NCBI GenBank assembly: GCA_039714735.1
Contig: JBDLIT010000003.1
Location: 1 to 64,000, forward strand
DNA: 64,000 bases
From: JASJBU01 sp039714735
GTDB lineage: Bacteria; Pseudomonadota; Gammaproteobacteria; Chromatiales; Chromatiaceae
Direction: 5' to 3'
Positions 51,230 through 61,034 of the stretch are shown here, piece after piece. The stretch's first letter is position 1, and each line of letters begins with the position of its first letter. The notes beneath the pieces are model-generated. The model searched no databases. It had not been told where the DNA came from and saw only the letters and a list, made by a program, of their open reading frames with translations. Position numbers and translations under genes: made by a program.

Positions 51230-52892
51230 TTTAAGATTAATTCTCTTTTTTGCCTTGGCCTTTATAGGACTCTTGTTGTATCAAGCCTGGGTTGAAGATT
51301 ATGGACCAAAACAATCAGCCACTTTTCAACAGCCCTCCCATTCTGAGACTGCCTCCCCTGCGTCTGAGGAGGCTGGCGGAGTCCCAACAGCAGTAGTTGG
51401 GAGTGACAGCTCGCTAACCGCAGATGATTCTGTCCCTGAGATTGGAAGTTCAGCAATCAATCTGGGAAAGAAAATCGTAAAGGTCGAGACAGATCTTTTG
51501 CGTGTAGAAATATCCAGCAGAGGTGGAACCTTGCAGAGAGCCTCTCTGCTTGATTACCCGGTTTCGCCAGAAACACCGGAAATTAAATTTGAACTCTTTT
51601 CTACTGATTTACCGGATATTTTCATCGCACAGTCAGGCCTGATTGGCGGTACAGCAGGTCAGGTCCCGACCCATGAAGCCGAGTATAAGATCGATCAGAC
51701 TGAATATGTGCTCGGAAATGATCAGGATCAGTTAAAAGTCACGTTGAGCTGGAGTTCCGGTAACGGCATTGAAGTCAGGAAGCATTATATATTTAACCGT
51801 GGTAGTTACCTGATCGATGTTATCCATGAGATTTCTAATCAGTCAGGCAAGCCGTTGGCTGCCAGAGACTACGCACAATTACAGAGAAGTGAACCCGAAA
51901 GTCGCTCCGGATTTACCACCTATACCTATACAGGCGGTGTCTATTACAACCCGACAGATAAATATGAGAAGGTCGATTTTGAGGATATGGCGAAAAAGAG
52001 TCTGAGCGTAGACTCAACGGATGGCTGGTTCGCTATCATACAGCACTATTTTCTGGGTGCCTGGATACCGCCTAAGGATCAGTTAGAGCACTATTATACT
52101 AACAGCCTACCCGGCCCGAAATATCTCATCGGAAGTTACTCGCCATCATTATCACTGGTCGATGGCGGCACACACCAGTTTGAGAAAAAACTGTATGTAG
52201 GACCGAAGCTGCATGATGAACTCCAGAGCATCGCTCAAGGTTTGGAACTGTCCGTAGATTATGGTTGGTTGACTGTGCTGGCCGAACCCATCTTCTGGTT
52301 GCTTAAATTCATTCATAGTTGGGTCGGAAATTGGGGTTGGTCGATCATTCTCCTCACCATTCTTATCAAGGCGGCCTTCTACAAGTTGTCAGAGACCAGC
52401 TACAAGTCTATGGCGAATATGCGAAAAGTGACGCCAAGACTGCAGGCCCTGAAGGATCGTTATGGAGATGACAAGCAGCGTCTCAACCAGGCCATGATGG
52501 AGATGTATAAGAAGGAGAAGATCAATCCCCTGGGCGGATGTTTGCCAATTCTTGTACAGATCCCGGTGTTTATCGCACTCTACTGGGTATTGCTGGAGAG
52601 CGTTGAATTGCGGCATGCGCCTTTTATCCTTTGGATCAATAATCTGTCTGCAAAAGACCCCTACTTTATCCTCCCCCTAATCATGGGCGTCTCGATGTTT
52701 GTTCAGCAAAAACTGAATCCGGCGCCACCTGATCCCATGCAGGCTAAAATCATGATGAGCCTGCCATTCGTATTTACGATCTTCTTTGCATTTTTCCCGG
52801 CAGGTCTGGTGCTTTATTGGGTAGTGAATAACCTCATTTCGATCGCACAGCAGTGGTATATCACGAATAAAATCGAAAAGGCCGCCAAATAG
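51222..52892 (+). CDS. yidC: Membrane protein insertase YidC
   Basis: 556 residues from ATG 51222 (MDNLRLILFFALAFIGLLLYQAW, the usual first helix); an in-frame upstream ATG-like codon at 51174 would add 16 residues inside yidD. A large periplasmic beta domain spans about 60-340; the insertase core with five helices follows (WLTVLAEPIFWLLKFIHSWVGNWGWSII; MMEMYKKEKINPLGGCLPILVQIPVFIALYWVL; and NLISIAQQWYITNK at the end). It inserts inner-membrane proteins, alone or with SecYEG. Confidence 0.97.
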   Translation: MDNLRLILFFALAFIGLLLYQAWVEDYGPKQSATFQQPSHSETASPASEEAGGVPTAVVGSDSSLTADDSVPEIGSSAINLGKKIVKVETDLLRVEISSRGGTLQRASLLDYPVSPETPEIKFELFSTDLPDIFIAQSGLIGGTAGQVPTHEAEYKIDQTEYVLGNDQDQLKVTLSWSSGNGIEVRKHYIFNRGSYLIDVIHEISNQSGKPLAARDYAQLQRSEPESRSGFTTYTYTGGVYYNPTDKYEKVDFEDMAKKSLSVDSTDGWFAIIQHYFLGAWIPPKDQLEHYYTNSLPGPKYLIGSYSPSLSLVDGGTHQFEKKLYVGPKLHDELQSIAQGLELSVDYGWLTVLAEPIFWLLKFIHSWVGNWGWSIILLTILIKAAFYKLSETSYKSMANMRKVTPRLQALKDRYGDDKQRLNQAMMEMYKKEKINPLGGCLPILVQIPVFIALYWVLLESVELRHAPFILWINNLSAKDPYFILPLIMGVSMFVQQKLNPAPPDPMQAKIMMSLPFVFTIFFAFFPAGLVLYWVVNNLISIAQQWYITNKIEKAAK

Positions 52893-52899
52893 TAAAGAG

Positions 52900-54246
52900 T
52901 TGCCGACTCGTGACACTATAGTCGCTATTGCGACCCCACCTGGACGGGGTGGGGTCGGAATTGTCCGTATCAGTGGACCTCTCGTTCAAGCCATCTCTCA
53001 AGGGATAGTTGGCCTGCTTCCTGTACCGAGAGTAGCAAAGTATTGCCGCTTTCATGATGCCGATGAGCAGGTGCTCGATGCAGGCATAGTCATCTATTTT
53101 CCCTCTCCCCACTCCTTTACCGGCGAACACGTGCTGGAGCTTCAGGGGCATGGCGGCCCGGTGATCATGGATTTGTTGATGCAGCAGGTCCTGCAACTGG
53201 GCGCTCGAGTCGCAAGGCCTGGAGAGTTTAGTGAGAGGGCATTTTTAAACGGTAAACTGGATCTTGCACAGGCTGAAGCCATTGCTGATCTGATCGATGC
53301 CGATACCCGTTCCGCCGCTCGTCTTGCCTGCAGGACACTGCAAGGTGTCTTTTCAAAAAAGATCCATCAGCTGGTAGAGCGATTAATCCATCTGCGACTC
53401 TATGTAGAATCAGCCATCGACTTTCCTGAGGAGGAGATCGACTACCTTACTGATGGGAAAGTAAGCACTGACTTACAGTCAATCATCAATGATGTAAGGA
53501 TTGTTCAGCGGAGTGCAAAAACAGGTAGATTGTTGCGTGATGGAATTTCCCTGGTCATCGCAGGCCGTCCAAATTCAGGTAAATCAAGTCTGCTGAATGC
53601 CCTGGCTGGCGAGGATTCGGCTATTGTCACCGAGATCCCCGGCACCACACGCGATCTATTACGGGAGCGTATCCAGATTGATGGTATGCCGATACACATT
53701 ATCGATACAGCCGGTTTGCGAGAGAGTGATGACCCGGTTGAAATCGAGGGGATGCGTCGCGCCCGAACAGAAATAAGTCAGGCCGACCAGATTCTTTGGG
53801 TGTTTGATGACAGATCAGACCCTGAGCATCTGGCTCTCGACCGTACAACGTTGCCTGAAGACGCGCCGCTGATCTTAGTGCGAAACAAGATTGATCTGAG
53901 TCAGAAGTCGGCAGGTCTCATACAGACTGATTCTGGTGTGGAGATCTCCCTGTCAGCGAAGTATGGTGATGGGATTGAGGATCTGAAAAACCACATCAAA
54001 CAGAGTGTAGGATTAGGCGAAACCAGTGAAGGTGAGTTTATCGCCAGACGCCGGCATCTGTTGGCATTGGAGCAGGCCATGCAGCATCTACAGCAAGGAG
54101 ATGTTGTGTTGAAGCAGCAGTCGGCGGGAGAGTTATTGGCTGAGGAGTTGCGGCTGACACAGCAGGCTCTGGGTGAGATAACCGGTGAATTTAGCGCCGA
54201 TGATCTGTTAGGCAGGATTTTTTCTACCTTTTGTATTGGAAAATAG
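52900..54246 (+). CDS. mnmE: tRNA modification GTPase MnmE
   Basis: 448 residues from TTG 52900 (PTRDTIVAIATPPGRGGVG). It works with MnmG to modify U34 of several tRNAs. N-terminal folate-binding domain, helical domain, and G domain with P-loop GRPNSGKSSLLN, switch GTTRDLLRE, DTAGLRE and RNKID; the C-terminal catalytic C-x-G-K is present as CIGK at the very end. It follows yidC by eight bases. In many gammas mnmG is close by; here a four-gene insert separates them. Confidence 0.97.
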   Translation: MPTRDTIVAIATPPGRGGVGIVRISGPLVQAISQGIVGLLPVPRVAKYCRFHDADEQVLDAGIVIYFPSPHSFTGEHVLELQGHGGPVIMDLLMQQVLQLGARVARPGEFSERAFLNGKLDLAQAEAIADLIDADTRSAARLACRTLQGVFSKKIHQLVERLIHLRLYVESAIDFPEEEIDYLTDGKVSTDLQSIINDVRIVQRSAKTGRLLRDGISLVIAGRPNSGKSSLLNALAGEDSAIVTEIPGTTRDLLRERIQIDGMPIHIIDTAGLRESDDPVEIEGMRRARTEISQADQILWVFDDRSDPEHLALDRTTLPEDAPLILVRNKIDLSQKSAGLIQTDSGVEISLSAKYGDGIEDLKNHIKQSVGLGETSEGEFIARRRHLLALEQAMQHLQQGDVVLKQQSAGELLAEELRLTQQALGEITGEFSADDLLGRIFSTFCIGK

Positions 54247-54333
54247 TCTGGATATAATGTCTGTGCATTGCTAAGTAGCTACGGCTACAGATAAAATTGC
54301 CTGCTTAAAATAATTATTTAGAGGAGACCTACC

Positions 54334-54570
54334 ATGTTGGGAGAATCCCATCAGTTACTGCTTGAATTTCCTGAACATATCGAAAAAATTGCCGACTTAC
54401 GCGCAAATAATGAAGTTTTTCACCACTTGATGGATGAATATGACTGGCTTGACGCACACGTCCGTAGTCTTGAAGAGGTGAAAACACCGGTTTCAGATTT
54501 TCATATCGAAGAGATGAAGAAGCGCCGTGTGCATCTCAAAGATAAGCTCTACATATTAATAACCAGCTGA
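54334..54570 (+). CDS. YdcH-like small helical protein (DUF465)
   Basis: 78 residues, two long helices. The family marks are HHLMDEYDWLDAHVRSLEE and HIEEMKKRRVHLKDKLYILI, typical of DUF465/YdcH (also called SlyX-like in some notes). Function unknown; usually soluble and small. GAGGAG lies close before the ATG. It stands between mnmE and the convergent TgpA gene, with three bases between stops. Confidence 0.88.
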   Translation: MLGESHQLLLEFPEHIEKIADLRANNEVFHHLMDEYDWLDAHVRSLEEVKTPVSDFHIEEMKKRRVHLKDKLYILITS

Positions 54571-54573
54571 TTA

Positions 54574-56559
54574 TCAGCCGGAATATTTTCTAGGTCTGAA
54601 GCCTCTGACCAGACGCTTGAATTCCAGCATGGCCGTCCTGGGTGTTGCCTCCGCATAGCGGAGTCTGATGTAGATTCCAAATAGCTTCTGAGTTTGTGCA
54701 GAGAGATCGGGTCGAGCTGAGGCAACTCTTTTAGAGAAGTCCAATGGCCCCTCGCTGGATCTACGGGGCAGGCCAACCCGTGCGAGCTTATTACAAAGTA
54801 TATGGTAGCTTCTCACGACTGGCGTTACTTTCAACCGGCCCTTCAGAAGAATAAAGACGGTGGTCAGCAGAAGTAACAGTCCAATCAAGGCTGCCAACAG
54901 ACTGGCCCATTCCCAGCCTTTGGTGAAATCAAAGCCGAAATTATTCAGCAGGCTGGATTGATGTTGGCGATTGTAACCGATGATCCATCGTCTCCAGCTG
55001 AGATTGGCGGCATCCATGACCAGATCTATATGGCCTAAAAAAGAGCTCAGTACTCCACCGCCATCTATTTGAAAAAGTACTGGCGAACCGATACCTGAGA
55101 AGTCGAATTGGATGGCGTGCCTCACTCTTTCAGGCGCGACTGCAGCCGTTGGATCTATGCGCGTCCAGCCTATTGACTCCAGCCAGACTTCGGTCCAGGC
55201 ATGTGCATCGGATTGGCGGATGATGAAGTAATCCCCCAGGGGATTGTATTCACCGCCTTGATAGCCGATTACCATGCGAGTAGGAATTCCTGCAGTCCGC
55301 ATCAACTGGGTGAAGCTAATGGCATAGTGTTCACAGAACCCTTCTTTACCCTCGAACAGGAATTCGTCGATTGGGTTACTGAGATAGAGCGGTGGAGCCA
55401 GCGTATAGACATAAGGCTGTGTGTTAAAATAATTCAGCGCATGACGAACAACCTCCGCATGATTTTTTGATCTGCGTAACCAGTTCTCGACCAGATCGAT
55501 TTGACGCTGTGTGACATTGTCGGGAGTCGCCAGAGCCCGTTGCATGGCGTTCTGAGCAGGCCTCTCAGTAAGATATCCGGCATGCGAGACCATCTGATAT
55601 TTTCGGGGTTGATTGACAGACTGATTGGCGATCAGCAGATAATCAGCAGTGAATCTACTACCTTGCGGCGCAGTGGCAGGTAGGTCCAGACTGTACAACC
55701 ATTTTTTGTAGTGGGGTTCCAGCTGTATTTCGTATCTGTAAGACTTTTCAGTATCTTGAAGTCCTGGAGGTTGATTCGAAGGTTTCGGGGCCGTTTGATT
55801 GAACCACTCGAACCCATCCGAGTCCCATAGCACCAGGCCGCGCCAATAGCGCTCCTCAGGTAATGGCGTCTGGCCAAAGAATTTTACTCTGAATGCAACT
55901 GCGGGCGATAGGATTAGCTGACTGATACTGCCTGGAGATACCCGATCGTCCAAGCCTGTGAGTCCACTTCCAGTATGGAAGCTTAAATGCCAGAGTGGCT
56001 GGCTGATGCGCGGGAAAAGAAGGAAGAGGATGGCTGCAATGGGGATTGCCTGCAAGGTAATGGTTAGTGTCGATTTCAAGGGCTCCAATAGTCGCCTTGA
56101 AGGAATAGTCCGGTTGATTTCCAGCAATAAGGCAGTAATACAGACGACCATGCAGAGCAGATAGAGTGTCAGTAGAAAGGATTGACTGAATAGAAACTGG
56201 GTGACGATGATGAAATAACTCATGAAGCAGGCCACATAGATGTCACGCTGCTTCCTCAGTTCCATCAGTTTGAGCGTCAACATGATGGTAAGCAGGGATA
56301 CCCCGGCGTCCCGCCCCATCAGGGTCTGGTGTTGACTGTAGACCAGCAAGACCCCAGTTATGGTCAGCAGGCCCAGAAAAAACCGACCTGGGCTAAGTTG
56401 CGGAATTGTCAGACTGATAAATCGCCAGATGGCGAGTAAAATGAAAAACAGGCTGAGCATTATGGGCAAATGTAAGGTATGTGGCAGGGTTGCCATGACA
56501 GCCAGGATAAGAACGATGCGCAGGATTTCAGGTTTTATGCAATCTGTCTGGGTTTTCAT
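54574..56559 (-). CDS. TgpA-family membrane transglutaminase-like protein (DUF3488)
   Basis: 661 residues. About six membrane helices in the first 190 residues (DUF3488), a periplasmic transglutaminase core at about 330-475, and another helix at about 550-575. The catalytic triad is visible: Cys in GFCEHYAISFTQLMRTAG, His in SDAHAWTEVW, Asp in IDPTAAVAP. Family members such as TgpA of Pseudomonas are important for viability. It is downstream of a DUF58 and a MoxR gene with four-base overlaps, a conserved trio. Substrate unknown. Confidence 0.93.
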   Translation of the reverse strand: MKTQTDCIKPEILRIVLILAVMATLPHTLHLPIMLSLFFILLAIWRFISLTIPQLSPGRFFLGLLTITGVLLVYSQHQTLMGRDAGVSLLTIMLTLKLMELRKQRDIYVACFMSYFIIVTQFLFSQSFLLTLYLLCMVVCITALLLEINRTIPSRRLLEPLKSTLTITLQAIPIAAILFLLFPRISQPLWHLSFHTGSGLTGLDDRVSPGSISQLILSPAVAFRVKFFGQTPLPEERYWRGLVLWDSDGFEWFNQTAPKPSNQPPGLQDTEKSYRYEIQLEPHYKKWLYSLDLPATAPQGSRFTADYLLIANQSVNQPRKYQMVSHAGYLTERPAQNAMQRALATPDNVTQRQIDLVENWLRRSKNHAEVVRHALNYFNTQPYVYTLAPPLYLSNPIDEFLFEGKEGFCEHYAISFTQLMRTAGIPTRMVIGYQGGEYNPLGDYFIIRQSDAHAWTEVWLESIGWTRIDPTAAVAPERVRHAIQFDFSGIGSPVLFQIDGGGVLSSFLGHIDLVMDAANLSWRRWIIGYNRQHQSSLLNNFGFDFTKGWEWASLLAALIGLLLLLTTVFILLKGRLKVTPVVRSYHILCNKLARVGLPRRSSEGPLDFSKRVASARPDLSAQTQKLFGIYIRLRYAEATPRTAMLEFKRLVRGFRPRKYSG

Positions 56560-57521
56560 GAGGCGACCTGAAATCTTGCCAGAGTCGCTAGACTTCGCTG
56601 TTTATGCGCCTCATCAAGGCCTGCTGGAATTGTAATGCCGGGGAGTTTAAGGCTGTAGACCAGCTGCCGTTCATGAGCCAGCAGGACATAACGGCACAGC
56701 CTGCTCAATCGCACTTCAGGGTCAGGATCATCCAACAGATCCCAGTCGATACTGATCTGCTCATTACGGTCACCCCCAAACAATTTGGTATAGAGACCCC
56801 GCTCCCGAGCCATCGCCTTCCAGTCGATGTGTCTTGGAGAGTCACCATATCTGAAACTGCGCAGGCCGATAAAATCATCTGCACCCACACCCCTGTCGCC
56901 GGCATCACTGCGGTTGTAGCGAGTCTCTGTTGGTGGTTCACCCTGGGTTGACGGTGCAGGGTATACCAGGCAGGTCAATTCGACGTGTGCATAGGTCCAG
57001 GCATGGAAGAGACCTAGGGGATATCGAGAGTGAATGCTCACATTTCCAAGTGTCAATGCTCCTCGATGAGTGGCTGTAAGGGGTACGATCAGCTGTTTTG
57101 ATGCTCGTTTTGCAAGGTCGCATGCATCACTGCTGCCGCCCTTGGCCGTGACGAAGATGCCGAAACGCGACAGTTCCGAAGGATTTTCCAGGAGCAGATT
57201 GAAGCCAGCCTCCTGTCCGGCAAAGACGGATGTCACATGGTGTGGTGAGAGACACAGACCCAAAATATTCCGCCAGGTATGCAGGATGCTCGTGAGCCAG
57301 ATACCACCCAGCAGGAAGGTCACCAGATAACCGAGGTTACTGCTGTAGTTGACCGAGCCAATGAGCATCAGGAACAGAACCAGGGCCAGCACCACGCCCT
57401 GTTTGGTTGGCATGATATAGATACTTCGGGCGCGTATCCGGGCGCGTCCATGGCGGTCAGTTCTAGCAGTGCGTCGGAATGACCTGAACCATTGCCTGAT
57501 CTTGTCAAGATTCATGATCAA
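56556..57521 (-). CDS. DUF58 protein (membrane-anchored, vWA-like)
   Basis: 321 residues. Two adjacent N-terminal membrane helices at about 36-80 (GVVLALVLFLMLIGSVNY, LGYLVTFLLGGIWLTS), a middle beta region, and the DUF58 signature RYGDSPRHIDWKAMARERGL with the following vWA-like segment. Probably works with the MoxR ATPase and TgpA, whose genes overlap it by four bases on each side. Role likely in cell-envelope protein maturation, not proven. Confidence 0.92.
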   Translation of the reverse strand: MIMNLDKIRQWFRSFRRTARTDRHGRARIRARSIYIMPTKQGVVLALVLFLMLIGSVNYSSNLGYLVTFLLGGIWLTSILHTWRNILGLCLSPHHVTSVFAGQEAGFNLLLENPSELSRFGIFVTAKGGSSDACDLAKRASKQLIVPLTATHRGALTLGNVSIHSRYPLGLFHAWTYAHVELTCLVYPAPSTQGEPPTETRYNRSDAGDRGVGADDFIGLRSFRYGDSPRHIDWKAMARERGLYTKLFGGDRNEQISIDWDLLDDPDPEVRLSRLCRYVLLAHERQLVYSLKLPGITIPAGLDEAHKQRSLATLARFQVAS

Positions 57522-58435
57522 GGCACAGGAACCGCATCCAGGAGCTCATGAGCCAGGCTCGAATGATTGGCGGTGTCTGGGTCGGCCAGAGGCTGTAAGC
57601 GATGGCCGACTGTAGCGGGTAGTATTGTCTGAAGATCTTCCGGCAGAACCTCTTTTCGATTTTCCAGCAGGGCCCAGGCCTTCGCGCTTTGCAGAAGCGC
57701 AAGACCTGCCCGGGGTGAGAGGCCATGCCGGTAAGCGGGAGAATTTCTTGTATAGGCGATGATATCCTGACAATAGTCGAGCAAGGCATCCGATACGAAT
57801 ACCTGACTGACCTGTTGCTGGAGTCTGGCCAACTCCTCCGGTAACAGAATGGCGGGTTGCTGGTCGAGCATGTCCCTTCTGTCTGCACCGGTCAAAAGAT
57901 CGCGCTCTGCTGTTCTATCCGGATAACCGATCTGCACGCGCATCAGAAAGCGGTCGAGCTGTGACTCCGGTAGAGGGAAGGTACCCACCTGGTGGCTGGG
58001 ATTCTGCGTGGCGACGACAAAGAAGGGTTCGGGTAGTTGGCGGGTTTCACCGTCGCTGGTGACCTGTCCCTCCTCCATCGCCTCGAGCAGTGCGCTCTGT
58101 GCTTTAGGGGTGGCGCGGTTGATCTCGTCGGCCAGCACCAGTTGTGCAAACACCGGCCCCTGATGGAATCTGAAGGCCTGTTTATCCCGGTCATACACGG
58201 AAACTCCTAGAATATCCGAGGGCAACAGGTCACTGGTGAACTGGATTCGTTGGTAATCCAGTCCAAACAATCTGGCCAGGGTATGCGCCAGTGTGGTCTT
58301 GCCGACCCCGGGTAGATCCTCGATCAATAGGTGCCCCCGCGCCAGTAGGCATGCAATCGAAAGCCGGATCACCCCTTCCTTGCCCAGCAGAATGCCACCC
58401 GCGACGTCGATAATCCTGTTCAGCTGAGTTGTCAT
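57518..58435 (-). CDS. MoxR-family AAA+ ATPase
   Basis: 305 residues. Walker A LLIEDLPGVGKTTLAHTLAR, Walker B VLADEINRATPKAQSALLEAMEE, sensor 1 ATQNPSHQVGTFPLPESQLDRF, and the lid domain GLSPRAGLALLQSAKAWALL at the C-end. MoxR ATPases act as chaperones or assembly factors for vWA-type partners, here DUF58. First gene of the MoxR-DUF58-TgpA operon, divergent from mnmG. Confidence 0.95.
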   Translation of the reverse strand: MTTQLNRIIDVAGGILLGKEGVIRLSIACLLARGHLLIEDLPGVGKTTLAHTLARLFGLDYQRIQFTSDLLPSDILGVSVYDRDKQAFRFHQGPVFAQLVLADEINRATPKAQSALLEAMEEGQVTSDGETRQLPEPFFVVATQNPSHQVGTFPLPESQLDRFLMRVQIGYPDRTAERDLLTGADRRDMLDQQPAILLPEELARLQQQVSQVFVSDALLDYCQDIIAYTRNSPAYRHGLSPRAGLALLQSAKAWALLENRKEVLPEDLQTILPATVGHRLQPLADPDTANHSSLAHELLDAVPVP

Positions 58436-58467
58436 GCCCTACCCTCAATGACGATTTTGCATCTTAT

Positions 58468-58488
58468 CGGCTAAAATAGCCGTTTTTT
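58468..58488 (+). terminator. Terminator-like hairpin in the mnmG leader
   Basis: CGGCTA-aaa-TAGCCG followed by TTTTTT is a typical small intrinsic terminator. It ends 20 bases before the mnmG ATG and there is no plus-strand gene upstream except ydcH 3.9 kb away, so it may act as a leader attenuator or be a chance match. Confidence 0.45.
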
Positions 58489-58507
58489 CAATCATACCGG
58501 GCAATCG

Positions 58508-60382
58508 ATGTTTTTTACCCATGCATACGACGTGATTGTGGTCGGCGGTGGCCATGCAGGTACTGAGGCTGCCTTGGCTAGTGCCCGCATGGGCGCAAAA
58601 ACCCTCCTGTTGACCCACAACATAGAGACCCTGGGGCAGATGAGCTGCAATCCAGCCATTGGCGGGATTGGTAAGGGCCATCTGGTGAAGGAAGTGGATG
58701 CACTGGGTGGCATCATGGCCCATGCGGCGGACCTGGGGGGTATCCAGTTCCGTATCCTGAATTCGCGCAAAGGGCCCGCAGTTCGCGCCACCCGCGCCCA
58801 GGCAGACCGTGTGCGCTACAAGGCAGCGATTCGGCATGCCCTTGAGAATCAACCCAACCTCGAGCTGTTCCAGCAGTCGGTGGATGATCTTCTGGTGGAA
58901 GGGGACCGGGTTTCCGGCGTGGTCACACAGATGGGTCTAAAATTCCGCGCCAGATCTGTGGTGTTGACGGTCGGAACCTTTCTGGGAGGGAGAATCCATA
59001 TCGGTCTGTCCAATCATGCTGGGGGACGAGCCGGGGATCCACCGGCGAATGCCTTCTCCCGCCGCTTGCGGGAATTGCCCTTCAGCGTGGAACGGCTGAA
59101 AACCGGCACCCCACCCCGCATCGACGGCCGCAGCATTGACTATTCACAGCTGCAGGCCCAGCCGGGGGATGATCCAACCCCGGTTTTTTCCTATCTGGGC
59201 AGTGCCGAGCAGCATCCGCGTCAGGTCAATTGCCATATCACCCACACCAATCAGCAGACCCATGACATCATTCGTGGGGGAATGTCCCGCTCACCCATGT
59301 ATACCGGTGTCATTGAGGGGGTGGGCCCCCGTTACTGTCCGTCGATCGAGGATAAGATCGTACGCTTCGCAGACAAAAACTCACATCAGATCTTTATCGA
59401 ACCTGAGGGCCTGGATACCCATGAGGTCTATCCCAATGGCATCTCGACCAGCCTGCCCTTCGATGTGCAGCTGGATCTGGTGCGTTCCATGCGGGGCTTC
59501 GAAAATGCCCATATCACCCGGCCGGGTTATGCGATCGAGTATGATTTTTTCGATCCAAGGGATCTGAAGGCTTCACTGGAAACCAAACATATTCAGGGCT
59601 TGTTCTTTGCCGGGCAGATCAATGGTACGACAGGCTACGAGGAAGCCGCAGCCCAGGGTCTGCTGGCTGGATTGAATGCGGTACGCTTGGCCCGCGAAGA
59701 AGAGACCTGGAGCCCGCGGCGTGACGAGGCCTACCTGGGCGTCATGGTGGATGATCTGATCACCCGCGGGACGCTTGAACCTTACCGCATGTTTACCAGC
59801 CGGGCTGAATACCGTTTGTTGCTGCGCGAGGACAATGCAGATCTGCGTCTTACTGAGACTGGGCGTGAGCTGGGGCTGGTGGATGACAGGCGTTGGGCCA
59901 TCTTCGCCAGGAAAAAAGAGGCCATAGTGCAGGAACAACAGCGCCTGCAGAGCATCTGGCTACGCCCGGTGGATCTGAATCAGGCCGACTCACAACGACT
60001 GCTTGGAGCCGAACTGACCAAGGAGGTACGGGCCCTGAGTCTGCTGGCGCGACCCAACGTGAGTTACAGGAAGCTGATGGAGCTGGAGAAACTGGGACCA
60101 GGGGTGAGAGATCCACAGGTGATCGAACAGCTCGAGGTGCAGGCAAAATATGCGGGCTATATCGACCGCCAGCAGGATGAGATCGAACGCCAGCGAGCCA
60201 ATGAAAAGGTCGTACTACCGATCGATTTTGACTATGAAAATGTGCGCGGTCTCTCCTCTGAGGTAAAAGAAAAATTTCAACGCCAGCGCCCTGAGACCCT
60301 GGGCCAGGCCGGTCGTATCCCCGGCGTGACACCCGCAGCAATTTCACTGTTGCTGATCCATCTGAAAAAACAGTCGGCCTGA
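58508..60382 (+). CDS. mnmG: tRNA uridine-5-carboxymethylaminomethyl modification enzyme MnmG (GidA)
   Basis: 624 residues. An FAD protein that with MnmE adds aminomethyl groups to U34. FAD-binding VIVVGGGHAGTEAALASARMG near residues 9-29, the catalytic block QMSCNPAIGGIGKGHLVKE, GPAVRATRAQADR, TGTPPRIDGRSID, and GLFFAGQINGTTGYEEAAAQG. Its stop overlaps rsmG by one base. Length and motifs are normal. Confidence 0.98.
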   Translation: MFFTHAYDVIVVGGGHAGTEAALASARMGAKTLLLTHNIETLGQMSCNPAIGGIGKGHLVKEVDALGGIMAHAADLGGIQFRILNSRKGPAVRATRAQADRVRYKAAIRHALENQPNLELFQQSVDDLLVEGDRVSGVVTQMGLKFRARSVVLTVGTFLGGRIHIGLSNHAGGRAGDPPANAFSRRLRELPFSVERLKTGTPPRIDGRSIDYSQLQAQPGDDPTPVFSYLGSAEQHPRQVNCHITHTNQQTHDIIRGGMSRSPMYTGVIEGVGPRYCPSIEDKIVRFADKNSHQIFIEPEGLDTHEVYPNGISTSLPFDVQLDLVRSMRGFENAHITRPGYAIEYDFFDPRDLKASLETKHIQGLFFAGQINGTTGYEEAAAQGLLAGLNAVRLAREEETWSPRRDEAYLGVMVDDLITRGTLEPYRMFTSRAEYRLLLREDNADLRLTETGRELGLVDDRRWAIFARKKEAIVQEQQRLQSIWLRPVDLNQADSQRLLGAELTKEVRALSLLARPNVSYRKLMELEKLGPGVRDPQVIEQLEVQAKYAGYIDRQQDEIERQRANEKVVLPIDFDYENVRGLSSEVKEKFQRQRPETLGQAGRIPGVTPAAISLLLIHLKKQSA

Positions 60383-61026
60383 TGTCTGAAGTTCCAATCA
60401 AGCCGGCATGGATCAGGAGGTTGGATGATGGATTGAAGACCCTTGATTTATCACTTCCAGCCGAGGTAAGTAAGCAGTTACTTCAGTTTATAGCCCTGCT
60501 GATCAAGTGGAATCGGGCCTACAATCTGACCGCGATTAAAGACCCGCTGGAGATGGTGGATCGCCATCTCATCGACAGTCTGTCTATCTTGGGTTATGTG
60601 CAAGGCAGCCATATCCTGGATATGGGAACGGGGCCTGGGCTGCCTGGCATACCCCTTGCCCTGGCCTTGCCTGAGAGCCGTTTTGTGCTCCTCGACAGCA
60701 ACCGTAAAAAGATCCGTTTTGTGCGCCAGGCAATGATGGAACTGGGTCTGGAGAATATTCAACCGGTACAGGCGAGGATCGAGAGCTATCATTCGGAGTT
60801 ACCGTTCGACTGCCTGATTTCACGAGCCTTCACATCGCTGCCGAATATGCTGGCGCTGACCAAGTCAGTACTAGGAGAACACACCCGGCTCCTGGCCATG
60901 AAAGGTAGTATTCCGCAAGATGAAATCGATCAGATCACACCGCAGTATCAGGCCACGGCGGTAGCCTTGAAGGTTCCCGCCAGACTGGGTGAGAGACACC
61001 TGATTGTGATTTCCAAGAGCACTTGA
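60382..61026 (+). CDS. rsmG: 16S rRNA (guanine(527)-N7)-methyltransferase
   Basis: 214 residues. It methylates G527 in 16S rRNA; loss gives low-level streptomycin resistance in E. coli. The SAM-binding motif is ILDMGTGPGLPGIPLALALP; also KWNRAYNLTAIKDPLEMVDRHLIDSL and ISRAFTSLPNMLAL. The start shares one base with the mnmG stop (TGATG). The 237-bp element copy 2 follows nine bases after the stop. Confidence 0.97.
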   Translation: MSEVPIKPAWIRRLDDGLKTLDLSLPAEVSKQLLQFIALLIKWNRAYNLTAIKDPLEMVDRHLIDSLSILGYVQGSHILDMGTGPGLPGIPLALALPESRFVLLDSNRKKIRFVRQAMMELGLENIQPVQARIESYHSELPFDCLISRAFTSLPNMLALTKSVLGEHTRLLAMKGSIPQDEIDQITPQYQATAVALKVPARLGERHLIVISKST

Positions 61027-61034
61027 TTGATGAT

